From positions 68,348 through 132,347 of the forward strand of contig VWZL01000467.1 of assembly GCA_013396915.1 (NCBI GenBank): DNA of 64,000 bases. Reading direction: 5' to 3'. The notes under the pieces are model-generated. The model searched no databases and was not told the origin of the DNA. It saw only the letters and a list, made by a program, of their open reading frames with translations. The DNA is from Stercorarius parasiticus. Lineage: Eukaryota; Chordata; Aves; Charadriiformes; Stercorariidae. The translations under genes were made by a program, and so were the position numbers. This document shows, one piece after another, positions 29,601-39,800 of the stretch (position 1 is the stretch's first letter; every line of letters begins with the position of its first letter).

Positions 29601-29921
29601 CATTTTCATGAGCCGAGTTGATCATAGAATCATAGAATTGCCTAGGTTGGAAGGGACCTTTCAGATCATCTAGTCCAACCATCAACCTAACACTGACAAA
29701 AACCATCACTAAACCATGTGTGATTGAGAAGATCATGAGACATCGTGTGGGAATCATGGTAATTGCCTGTCTGTGTAATTTGTATTTTTGTTTCCTTTCA
29801 GATATACTTAAAAGAAATTTTAAGAGAAATAGGCATCTACAACGTGAAGGGGACCCACAAAAACACATGGGAGCTGAAGCCAGAATACAGACACTATCAA
29901 GGAGAAGAGAAGAGTGATTAA
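14502..29921 (+). CDS. GTF2F2: General transcription factor IIF subunit 2 (RAP30), C-terminal half: three terminal coding exons
   Basis: RAP30 pairs with RAP74 (GTF2F1) to form TFIIF, which binds RNA polymerase II, brings it to the promoter in the pre-initiation complex and suppresses non-specific DNA binding. Coding segments join 14502-14601, 22643-22786 and 29802-29921. All have GT/AG borders and join in frame to give about 120 residues that align without gaps to human residues 130-249. The part present covers the linker after the dimerisation domain and the C-terminal winged-helix DNA-binding domain, starting around the '[19 protein letters not shown]' block. The protein ends GEEKSD then TAA, as in mammals. 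The N-terminal dimerisation exons lie upstream of the window. It converges on TPT1, as in mammals. No frameshift or internal stop was seen. Confidence 0.97.
18419..19085 (+). mobile_element. CR1 LINE with partial reverse-transcriptase C-terminus and 3' tail
   Basis: This is the longest CR1 copy in the window. The frame at 18508-18792 encodes the end of CR1 ORF2, with the characteristic [27 protein letters not shown] and [18 protein letters not shown] blocks. A frameshift or stop near 18790 breaks the ORF before the GHWNRLP-like end. The 3' UTR follows (CTTGATGATCTCAAAGGTCC), then ATTCTATG repeats at about 19062-19085. A T/G-rich stretch at 18966-19018 looks like a later expansion. The element is 5'-truncated and inactive. 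Confidence 0.95.
21660..22280 (-). repeat. Possible ancient interspersed repeat, family unknown
   Basis: The + strand of this stretch is rich in G and T, and the - strand reads A/C-rich. Near 22210-22235 the - strand contains ACCAACATGGCTACA, similar to the ACCAACACGGCTACA signature I remember from old amniote repeats. Frames of 64-79 codons on the - strand are Q/H/P-rich, as compositional bias would give, and I do not regard them as genes. The boundaries are approximate. Confidence 0.3.
22643..22786 (+). CDS. GTF2F2: GTF2F2 coding exon covering human residues 163-210
   Basis: The exon is exactly 48 codons and in phase 0, with acceptor GATAG and donor GTATGT. It begins [20 protein letters not shown], a basic patch (encoded by an AAG-rich run at about 22655-22671), and continues into [20 protein letters not shown]. 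It therefore holds the first helices of the RAP30 winged-helix domain, the part that contacts promoter DNA. It is nearly identical to the human protein as I recall it. Confidence 0.97.
25033..25497 (-). mobile_element. CR1 LINE, 3' end with ORF2 C-terminus, antisense to GTF2F2
   Basis: On the - strand the frame at 25121-25414 encodes the CR1 ORF2 C-terminus ([47 protein letters not shown]), ending VVLTDMV and stop. The 3' UTR of the element then runs to the TCATTCTATGG tail at 25033. The ORF end is intact but the copy lacks the catalytic RT region, so it cannot mobilise. It is close in sequence to the copies at 29622 and 34152, suggesting one subfamily. Confidence 0.95.
29622..29719 (-). mobile_element. 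Short CR1 3' fragment next to the last GTF2F2 exon
   Basis: This copy of about 98 bases begins, in + strand reading, with ATCATAGAATCATAGAATTG and continues through GGTTGGAAGGGACC and AACCTAACACTGACAAA. It matches the 3' UTR of the copy at 25033. It is a minimal 5'-truncated insertion in antisense orientation, ending about 82 bases before the acceptor of the terminal exon. Confidence 0.92.
29802..29921 (+). CDS. GTF2F2: GTF2F2 terminal coding exon, human residues 211-249 plus stop
   Basis: The acceptor is a good pyrimidine tract ending CAG. The 39 codons read [17 protein letters not shown]...[16 protein letters not shown] and TAA at 29919-29921. This completes the winged-helix domain and the short charged tail. 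The first residue is isoleucine (ATA) where the human protein has valine, a conservative change. Confidence 0.97.
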   Translation: MYLKEILREIGIYNVKGTHKNTWELKPEYRHYQGEEKSD

Positions 29922-30625
29922 CAAAAGCATTTATGAAGCAAGAGAGAATTAGAGTGATTGCACTGAGGGAACCGTGGTGGGTTTACAGAGAGGACTGAGC
30001 ACAGCGCAATTCTGCAAGGTTCAAGTCAAATTAAAGCAGCTGATACTTTGTAATTTTCCGTAGCTTCATTTTTTTTCCTAAGGAATCTCTCTTTTACATT
30101 TCTATAAGTGTTTTGTCTTTTGACAGGAAAAAAATATTTATAGAATAAACTTGTATTAGATTTATCTTTATTAGATACCTTTCTGAGTTCTGATCTTACT
30201 TTTTCTTGGTAGCTTTGTGGCTTTTCCAAGCCTCGATGACTTTGAAGGAAAACGTGTCCTAGAGGAACCCATAACTTTGTGGTTTTGTATTCCACTAGAA
30301 CCAGGTTTATACCTGGGTGGAATGGACATGATGCTCCTTTTGGGATCAGGCTTTAGGAAAAACAGCCAGAGCTGCGGTGCTCATCACAGTCCTTAGACTC
30401 CATGGGAACAAATCAACACAGTTAAAACCTGTAAAGCGAAGGCTGTTTCACACACAGGTCAATGGGAAGATGACAGTCCCCTCTAGGTAATTACTGAGAA
30501 AGAAAAAAAAAAAGTCTGTCTGTTAGGTACATCAAGGAATAGATTTATCTTTTGTTTGGTTTTTTATTATGTTACCTATGTTCTATGTTTAAGCATATCA
30601 ATAAAAGCCTTATTTTAATTTGTAC
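29922..30625 (+). other. GTF2F2: GTF2F2 3' UTR with two candidate poly(A) signals
   Basis: Non-coding sequence follows the stop codon. There is an AATAAA at 30144-30149 and another at 30600-30605, followed by T/G-rich sequence, giving a short (about 240 nt) and a long (about 700 nt) 3' UTR as alternatives. The end coordinate assumes cleavage about 20 nt after the second signal and is inferred. Confidence 0.75.
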
Positions 30626-33600
30626 CACGCAATGTTCTACATTATTGACTGAACAAACGTTGTGATTTAGATAGCATAGGTATGAAGGTTTTTTTCAAAG
30701 CATGTTTTTATCGCTGGCTTTGCCACTGGGTTTTTGTGTTTTGGGGAAGATTGCTTAACGTATCCGTGTCTCCGTTTCCCCATTTTTGAAATGCACATTG
30801 CAAGGGTTGCCTATTCAGCATCCTTTTTGGGAGGGAGCAGGGAGGGAGATGGGATGGGACTATTTAATTATATTCTCAAAGCTTTTTGTGTTACAAAAGG
30901 AGCAAAGAAAACAGAGTGAAAAAAACCCTCGTTAATATACCTGTAAATGAACCTGAAGGTGAGGTTTTATAGCACAACTTTCACATTCCCTCAGGTCTTT
31001 CAGATGTGTGGATCACTTCTGCGCACATAATAAAATAATAGGTCTGTGTGAAAAGCAAACATTCCATTATTGGTCCACTTGGAAGGAATGAAAGATTCAG
31101 AGGGGGGTCAAATGGAGGTTTGTAGAACAACTCTGACCCCTTATGCAAGAGTCACATGTTTTAATTTTGTTCAATTCATTGTTTCTAGAATTGCTTGTGT
31201 AGGTATCTCTCTACAGATACGCTTCCTGCTGGTGCTCAGCTTCCTGTGGCATGAAGCATCTAGTTCCTAGGAGGTGGACTACTGAGAGTTTTTGAAGAGC
31301 AGATGATGTTCTAGGGATGTGTGTGTGCTTTCGTAAGTATTGCCATTGACTCCTGTCTCCTTAGGCTCTATGAGCAGGACCCAGCTTGCTAATGGCCGCA
31401 GGAGATACCTAAGGATGCTGAGAGGAACGTGGGAAGTCAGCCTTCGTGTCTTGCTACAGTACATGATGTGCTCCCCAGGAGTAGCCAGGACACATTGCTG
31501 CCCTCCTTGTCCTGTTCAAGTCCTCCGGAGACTTGCATTCACAAGCATGTAGGGTGAGAACTCTTGCTTTTCATGAGCAGGGCTTCTCTGTTGGACGCGT
31601 GTCCTGTTTGAGCAGCTATGGTACCTAGAACGTCTAGGTCAGCTTCTCCCTTAGGTGTCTCCTCACGTGGTCTTCTAAAACCGTGCAGGGGAATGCCATG
31701 CAATCCTGATTTTGTAATGTTGGAATTCAGTGCCACAGGTAAAAATGACCGTGCCATTTCAGAGGGAGAAGGTTACCTTTAGTGAGATCCCCAGCAGGAT
31801 TAGCTTACCAGGAAAGTATTTTGGATCTGCTTGTATTTTTGGTTTTATGCTTCAGAATTTGTCTTCAGTTGAGAGGAACGTCATCAGTCAGCGTGAAATG
31901 CCATGAGTAAAGTAGGTATTTTATTGATCCGCAGAGTGCCTTTGGACAGGGTAAACAGGAGTAATGGAAAGTGTACAGAGCCATTTTTTATGGGTTTTAT
32001 GGTTTTGTGGATTTTGTGGCGTTTATAGTTTGGAGTTCACTTTCCAAGCCCAAAAATTTCCTGAATTTTATATTCAGAAATGCTGGCCTGCTACCAAATT
32101 TGCTTCGGCAGTTAAGACAACACCAAACACTGCTGTATGTCAATGCCTGAAGTTAGGCATAAACATCCACATTCAAATTTTGAGTGGCTGACTTAAAAAA
32201 TCCTGTAAAAAATCCTGTTGACTACAACTCAAAACAGCTTAAATCAGTCTATGTTTTAGATATCTAAATATTAAGACAGGTTTGAAAATATTGACATAGT
32301 AAGGATTATAAAGCAGGATATCCTGTTTTGCTAAGCTGTACTTTCTGTTACTCAGTTGTTCAAAAATAAGCTTTCGGGTAAAAATTGTAGGTACGCTGAG
32401 AGATTATAAATACAGATACCAAAACAGCAAACACAAACACAGTGTTTAGTCACACAAGGCACAGCTGCAAATGAAAAAGCTTTCTGAACTGCAGTCACAT
32501 GCTTTTCTCCAGCCTCACTGAAGTACTAATACTGAAATCTAGACGATGCTGCTTACGTGATGCTGAAATTAAAGTCTTCAGAAATTAAGTTGATGTTAAA
32601 AGGGATGACCATACAGAAAACCCTCACTGATACTGCTTTTGCTTTATGTAAACCGATGTAAAAATGTTTCTTCCTGCGGTTTTGAGAGCAAATTCATCCA
32701 GAGAGGCAAATCATGAGCACTACACAAGAAGGGAAGACACACTAGTGGTCCGGATGAGTCCCGAATCAAATGAGGAAGCGTACTCCCGAGGAAAAGCCCA
32801 AAGTGTTGCTGCAAGAGGGAGAAGCCTTTCCCCTTCCATTGGAATGCCCCTTCCCAGGGCTGTGGGAGGCAGATGTGAGAGGTTTTGCCCCATTCAGGGT
32901 AGACATTTGAATCTCGGTAACTGTTCCTGTCATTTGTCTGAAATCATACACCAGAGGGTGAATCTCTTGTGCTGGAGCTGTTTTTGTTCTGAATAAGAAA
33001 TTAACTATTAATCACACGAGAGAAAAATGACTGAAAAGCAGATTCTGCTCAGCCAAGGGAAAGCATCTTCTGGGGGAGTTCAGAGTATGGATTCATCCCG
33101 TGTGCCTTAACCACCAAGAATCTGGCTTAGAAGCACAATCTCTATAAAGAAAAGTCATTTCCACCATTACGAATAAAAGAACAAAAGTATAAAAGTCTTA
33201 TAACTAACCCAAAGTGGGACTAACATGGGCTTAAGGTAAATTTAAAGTAATTTTTGGCTTCCTTTTTCTCCAGTGGAGGAAAATGTGCACCTCCAGAGTC
33301 TGATTCAAGCTGTCTGAGGCCTGAATTGTTCTCTGGAAATGTTTGTCTTTCTCTTCTAAAAGCACAGGGAGAATTGGGTGACTTTAGCTTAATTTAAAGT
33401 CTTCACTCAAGCTTCTGTAGTTTGTGAAGTGATTCTGGGTCTGACCCTTCTGACGAGAAAGATCCTCACGCAGCAAATCGAAATTTCTGCTCTAAATCAC
33501 ATAAGGCAGGAACATGAACTTGATCAGCAGATCCTGGTTCAGGAGAATTCCTGAAATGGTCTTGAGTACTCTAGAGTTTTTACAAGATTTCAATGAAAAA

Positions 33601-33630
33601 TAAAAAGGAAAAAGTCTATCCTGAACCATA

Positions 33631-33905
33631 GTCTTATAGAATAACTTGGGTTGGAAGAGACCTCTAGAGGTCTCTTACCCAACCCCCTGCTCAAATCAGG
33701 CCCAGCTATAGCAGGCTGCTCAGCACCTTGCCTGCTCGGGCTTTGACTATCTCCAAAGATAGAGACTGCACAAAACCTCTCTGGGCAACCTTTGACCACC
33801 GAAAGGATGATTATTTTTTTTCCTGGCACCTAACTGCAACTTCCTGTGTTCCACCTTACGTCTATTGTGCCTTGTCCCATCACCACACACCATTGAGAAG
33901 ACGCT
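33631..33905 (-). mobile_element. CR1-like LINE 3' fragment, diverged subfamily
   Basis: On the + strand it reads ATAGAATAACTTGGGTTGGA, then AGACCTCTAGAGGTC, GCCCAGCTATAGCAGGCTGC and the CTCTGGGCAACC block, which is the antisense of a CR1 end. It differs from the other copies in the window in its 3' UTR and probably represents another CR1 subfamily. An inserted T-run lies near 33810-33820. Confidence 0.8.
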
Positions 33906-34151
33906 AGATCCATCGTCTCTATGCTGTAGCTCTGTAGCCTGGCAAATTAGGTATTGCCATTGTTAGTACTAGGCCACAGGCTTTGTACTGGGTTCGCAAG
34001 GTCTCAGGACTGAGGTTTACTAGGTTTATTGTTGTCTTCACTTACTTTGACTGGCCTAGGCTGTCTTACTTTTGCTCATGTTTGTATGGTTCAACAATAA
34101 TTTTTGATTAGATAGTAATAACAAGTAGCCGTTCTTTGTAGAATGAAACAT

Positions 34152-34418
34152 TAGGACAAGAGGAAATGGCCTCAAGTTGCACCAGGGGAGGTTTAGACTG
34201 GATATTAGGAAGAATCTTTACACTGAAAGGTTTATTAAGCATTGGAACAGGCTGCCCAGGGAAGTGGTTGAGGCACCATCCCTGGACGTGTTTAAAAGAC
34301 GGGTAGACGTGGTGCTTACTGATATGGTTTAGTGATGGGGTTTGTCAGTGTTAGGTTGATGGTTGGACTAGATAATCTGAAAGGTCCCTTCCAACCCAGG
34401 CAATTCTGATTCTAAGAT
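34152..34418 (+). mobile_element. CR1 LINE 3' end
   Basis: Sense-orientation CR1 end starting at TAGGACAAGAGGAAATGGCC, through GGAGGTTTAGACTGGATATT, GCATTGGAACAGGCTGCCC and GGTCCCTTCCAACCCAGG. It is very similar to the antisense copy at 25033-25497, including the GTGCTTACTGATATGG segment, so the two belong to the same subfamily. Confidence 0.93.
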
Positions 34419-34440
34419 TTACGATGCCAGTAGGGATAGA

Positions 34441-34818
34441 CAGCAATGTGCGCTCGCAGCCCAGAAAGCCAACCATATCCTGAGCTGCATCAAAAGAAGC
34501 GTGGCCAGCAGGTTGAGGGAGGTGATTCTGCCCCTCTGCTCTGCTCTGGTAAGACCCCACCTGGAGTACTGTGTCCAGCTCTGGAGCCCTCAGCACAGGA
34601 AAGACATGGACCTTTGGTCCAGTGGAGGGCCACGAAGATGATCAAAGGGCTGGAGCACTTTCCCTAAGAAAGGATGAGAGAGCTGGGGTTGTTCAGCATG
34701 GAGAAGAGAAGGCTCCGGGGAGACTTATTGTGGCCTGTCAATACTTAAAAGGGGCTTACAAGACAGATGGAGAGAGGCGTTTTACCAAGGCCTGTAGGGA
34801 CGGGACAAGAGGCAATAC
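34441..34818 (+). mobile_element. CR1 LINE internal fragment, adjacent to the preceding copy
   Basis: The sequence matches the region of CR1 just before the 3' end: GTGGCCAGCAGGTTGAGGGA, CACCTGGAGTACTGTGTCCA, GAGGGCCACGAAGATGATCA and GAGAAGAGAAGGCTCCGGGG. It stops near GGACGGGACAAGAGGCAA, where a short ACAAC repeat follows. It lies directly downstream of another CR1 copy in the same orientation but represents an earlier part of the element, so it is a separate insertion rather than a continuation. Confidence 0.9.
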
Positions 34819-34832
34819 AACACAACACAACA
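34815..34832 (+). repeat. ACAAC-type short tandem repeat at a CR1 end
   Basis: A short run of CAACACAACACAACA directly follows the internal CR1 fragment. It may be a replication-slippage product at the junction. Confidence 0.7.
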
Positions 34833-36721
34833 GGCCTGTGTCCAAAGAGCATTAACGCTGTCACGAGGATGAGCACACCTCCCAGAGGAAGGGGTTTAGG
34901 AAGGAGGAAACCAATTGAAAAGGTGAGTGCCTGGCTTTTTGATGTGGGGTCATGTTTTTACGAAAGACTGGTTTTTTATGGGCATCGTTAAAAACGTGGA
35001 GAGTGCTAGAAGTAAATGAGCAGTGGAGTTTTCAACCAATGAGCAATAGAAAGGTTGAGGGAAGCCAGGGTGCCCTGGTTTGTTTGCAGCCTTCTCTGGA
35101 GTAGCACCAGTTTTGAAGGTAAAATAGGGAATGGGACAGTGAGGAAACTCCATTTCAAAAATGGAACTAGGAAATGGAACTAGGAAATGCTATACCAGGA
35201 TAAACAAAGAAAAGGTACCCAGTGGGCAGTCCAGAAGCCAGGCAGTTCATTAAACAATTTTTTACCTCTTTCCTGCATGATTTTGAAGGCTTGCTAGCTT
35301 GTTAGGGTGCAACTGGAATTTTAGCCCCAAAAGCAGCCACAAAATCCATGTGGCATGAGAGAAGAGCACAACGAGCCCATAGAGATACTGACCTAGAGGA
35401 TGAAAGGTGCTTTTCTGTGCCAAGACCAGGACCTGGGCCGTGCATTCAAGGACTCTGCTGGCTCCTGCCTGGTGGAAGCGCATGGTAAAGATGGAAGTGC
35501 AGTTGTTTGGTGCCTTTGGCAGGTCATCATCCAGCCTGCCGCCAAGCCCTGTCTCCCTTCTGCAGTAACCCAAGGCACTGTGAGACTGGTCTAACTTCAT
35601 GGGAGGCTGCGGTAATGATTTAGCATTTGGGGCAGCCTCATTTGGATCCAGCATGTAATAACCAGCAAAAACTCTCCAGCTCTGCTCCACTTGTTCTACA
35701 AGGGGACCTCACACAAGTGCTGTTAGCAGGATTGCCATCTGCTGAAAGAGAGGAGGAGGCAGCTCGTAGGCGTTCAAGTCTGATTCCCCGGCCCCCACAC
35801 TTGGATTAACGTAATCTCTGAACTCACAGCAGTGATGAACGCCGATTCCCTGCTGGTCTTCCCATGTGCTGCTGTCTCTGCTCGCTGCTGAACTCTGCTC
35901 ACGCAGATGTTCTTGAATATTAGCGGTTGAAACATCGGTCCACAAGCAGGTCCCATAGGCACAAGCAGAAGTATCAACGTGCTAAATGCCATTAAATGAG
36001 ATTAAAAGCACGTCTACTCTCTAGCATTACTTCTCCCGAACGACCAGTTCTTTGAGTCATCAGAAATTTAATACGCAGCAAGCCCAGGCGGTACCAGCAT
36101 GGACCTGAGATGATGGGAGGCAGCAGTGATGCAGCTGCCCCAGTAGAGACTTCTGCGTTCCAATGGGCTCAGAGTGGGTGAGAACGCCCCTGCTACATGG
36201 GGAAGGGGGGTGGATTTGAACCCAACATGGAACAGGCTGGTCCCAGTGCTGCCTCCTCTGCCGCCCTGCCCAGAGGCTGTCGGTGGGACAGGCAGGCTGC
36301 ATGAGGAATGGGAGCAAGCATGAATTCAAGGTGAAATATTCACCAACCGTGAATATTAGCTGCGGGCCAGCAGAAAGTTTTGTAGCTGTGAGACCTCTGC
36401 TGCTGCCACCACGTCTTTGACATAGAGCTCGCTCGCCAGCTGGTGTGATCCCAGTGGATGCTCCCTAAAAGTCGTCCATGCTTTGAGTCAGCTACGTATT
36501 GTCCTCACCAGCTGCTTGGAGTTGGCTCCAGCTGAATGTACCTCCTGTATGTGTCAGCTATGCCCACCCACGCTCACATGTCCCTGTTGCCAGGATGGCA
36601 TTTTTCATTAGTCACTGTATTTATTGACTCCTAACAAGGCATTTTTCTCACTAATGCAATATCAGAGCTGAGTGGTTGCTCCAGGCTCACCTGGAAGGTG
36701 GCTCTGCTTCTTGCCCAGAAG

Positions 36722-36845
36722 AAGCGGTGGAGGCCCCATCCCTAGAAGTGTTCAAGGCCAGGAGCAACCTGGTCCAGTGGGAGGTGTCCCTGGAACAAGA
36801 TCATCTTTAAGGTCCCTTCCAACCCAAACCATTCTATGATTCTAG
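36722..36845 (+). mobile_element. Short CR1 LINE 3' fragment
   Basis: It reads GAAGCGGTGGAGGCCCCATC, GTGTTCAAGGCCAGGAGCAA, GATCATCTTTAAGGTCCC and TTCCAACCCAAACCATTCTA, closing with ATGATTCTAG. This is the typical end of the GGTCCCTTCCAACCC class of CR1. It is about 124 bases and cannot code. Confidence 0.9.
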
Positions 36846-39800
36846 AGCTTTTTTAAGAGCTGTGGCTGGGTACAACCTGCCCCATTTCTCATACCAGTGT
36901 CAGGACTGGAGGACTCTTTCTTGGTTCTCCTAACCAAGACTGTATGTGGCTACTGGGCTGTAGGGTCAGGCTTTCTCTGGGTATGTTTAATTATTTGCAC
37001 AAGGATGACAATCCAACAGAAAAGATCAAAAAAGGCTCTTTACAGAACTCAGCGGCCAGTGCTGCAGCAGGACTCAAGGGTCACATCTCTTGCCTGGGTG
37101 AAGGTCAAACTCTTCTACCTTCAGCTCTCATCAAACCCAAATAATTTTTAAGCTCATTGCATGTTGGAGGAAGAAATTGATAAACACCTTTGGATGGGAA
37201 ACTCAGGACAAGTAAGTCAGCAGGGTCAATGAACGCAGATGCCATTGAGCATCGTTTCAGCTAACCACACCTAGGGCTTGCGTGATGAGCTAGACTCCAG
37301 CACCAGCAGCAGAAGTTACAGTGACCCTATTCTCCTGCCCAGCTCAGCACATCTCAGCGCAAGGAGCTTCTTGGTACTGGCCTTAGGAGAACCCCAGCCA
37401 ACATGCATTCCTTGGGCAAGTGCAACCAGCTGAGAGGAGCTTTCTGCTCCCAGAAGTGTTACACAGGGGTTCAGGCCTTTGCAGCCAGTATGTTTGCAAC
37501 TAAAGGCAAATATACAGGAGAAGGAAGAAGCTGCAGTAGTTGTTTTTCAATCTTGAAAGGAAGGGAATTACTGTTTGTTTTCCCCTCCACTCCATTAACT
37601 AGCTTTACCTCTGGAGCTCATTCTTGAGAGTGGGATTTCCATGGGGACCTGAGCACTTCCAAGAGGCAGGGAAGGCTTTCAGCAGCTGCATGATGGATAA
37701 CCAAGTACAGAAGACACGAGGAACAGGCAAGGGCTTGATTAAAAGCGATGAAGGAGACTCCTTCCTCAGCCACCCGGGTGTATGCCTGCGCCCATCCAGC
37801 TGCCCTCACCAGTCTGTGGTGGAAGGGTTAATAGCACTGGGGAGGGAAATGAGACTGACCTGCTCCAGGCTTCACACATCTGATTTAAGGTGGTTTGGGG
37901 TTTGTTTTTTTTCTTTGGGTTTGTTTTTTTTTTTTTCCCCTCTCCAGAGGGGCTCATGTAAAACCCACTGTGGATTCCTGAAAAGCCTCCCTCTAACACC
38001 CAGTCAAGGCCAGCCTTGGGAAGAGACCATTTATACTCCAGCAATGGGATAGGCTGCAAGCAGCGAGGGCTGCATCCATGCAGGGTCCACCACCCAAAGC
38101 ACCCCCATCCACGGGATCTTCCTCTTGCACGTCCTTCCCAAAGCTGCCTGGCCCTGAGCTGGTGAGGTGGCCATGAATACAAAACCCTTCTGCTTGTGGA
38201 CAGCTGCTATCTTACCTGTTCAGCTTAAAAATTACGTGCGCTTCCAGGGGTCAAAACACTCTTCGCCCCACCACAATAGGTGAACCAGGTGGCAGGTGCT
38301 GCCAGGAGGTGGCTGCTGGGCCAGGGCAGCCGAAGCTGATGGACGATGGGCTGCGCTGACCCCCTTAAACACATTTTTGTGTGCAGCTTGACCAAGCATC
38401 AGCAGCTGCAGCCAGGCAAAGAAATCATCCCTCCCTGCCTCATCTGGAGGTGCCCTGCTCAGGTGCAGACTGAGCTGTAGGTAGAGGACATGATCCTCAG
38501 CCCTTGAACCAGACCATTCCAGTAGCAACAGTGGGGATTTGGTAGCCGAGCATCCACAGTGAGCAGGGAGGGAGCATCCAGCTTCACATGGCCTTTTCTT
38601 GACTACTCTGTTACAAAGAATTTGGGAAGTTAATCCTTAAATCCTTTCTGGACATCTCATTTTTTGGACATTGCCTATAAAAAAAATAATGATAAAAAAA
38701 ATCAAACAGCTGCACTGCTTTCGCAGGGCTGCCGGTGCCTTGCTGAGGATGGGAGGAAAAGGGGCTGCTTCTCGTAGCCAGTGCTTCCTCACGCGGCTGC
38801 TGGTGGCAGACACAGAGGTGAATCCCAGCTGTTGGCTCCCAGGTAATGGGAGGGCTGCAGAGAAATGATCACTCGTAATTTTTCTCACTGCATTCAGCCA
38901 CTGCCTCATTGGCAAGGTTGGTATCACACACCAAAATAGCTTAAAAAGGCCTCCTCGGATGTTTAGTTCCCTTCTGCCTTCTGGAAGGTGATGAATGCTG
39001 CTCTAATGGCTCCAAACACCCAGCAGCTACACGCATCCTCAACAACATTCTGCCACACTCCTTCAGAACACACTCCCAAGGTTGCCAGTATTTGCTGGCA
39101 CCCAAAAAAAGCTCCCCCAGGCCCACAGCCCTGCCCACAGCCACTTGGCTGTGATCTTTGCCCAACAGCTCCAGCTGCTGCTTCAGCCAAAAGGCAGCCA
39201 AGGCGCAGGGACCACAAACCATCAGTTACACTCCTGGCAATGGATTTGGGGCTGTTTATGGCAAAGTCTTTCAGGCTTGGCTAGGTTTTTTTTCCTCCTA
39301 CCAAGACATTGATCTCCAAGCTAAATGAACACAGTGTTTAACTGATGGTCTCCTGCTGTGGGCTAGCAGCAAGATGGGTATTTACTTGCTGTCTGGTGCA
39401 GGGTGAAACATCACAGTTTACAACAGCAGCCACATCCCAGGGAAGCAGCTACAGAGCTGAAGTGCAGCCCAAGGTTCATGGGAGTGGAGGGAGGCATCTT
39501 ACCTGCCCCAAGCCAGCAGCAGCATGCGAGAAAGCAGAGGTATTTTGATGCAGATACTATTGCTGGTTAATAAAAGCACCTGCCCTAGATGGCTGTCACT
39601 GAAGACACTGGCAGGACTGCAGCAGGCTGGCCTGAGACAGCTCAGCAGTCAGAGACTTGCTAAGGGAAGGAAGCAAGTTGCAGCTTTATTCTTTTTTTTT
39701 TTCTACATCTTTCCAAAAAATAATTCAATTTTAGTTCTCTGAGAACAACTATGTCCTAAGTTCAGGGTAAGCCTCTCCTGGCCTTGAGCTAAACCATATA

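Larger units (their letters stand above)
22787..29801 (+). other. GTF2F2: GTF2F2 last intron
   Basis: This is a 7.0-kb intron with donor GTATGT and acceptor TTTCCTTTCAG. It holds two antisense CR1 fragments (25033-25497 and 29622-29719), the second only about 80 bases from the acceptor. I see no other gene or RNA. The larger open frames in it are CR1-derived or chance. Confidence 0.9.

Noticed and set aside
37624..38182. Overlapping ORFs of 142 and 138 codons on opposite strands
   Set aside because: Mutually overlapping in antisense and lacking domains. At most one could be real, and neither has supporting features.
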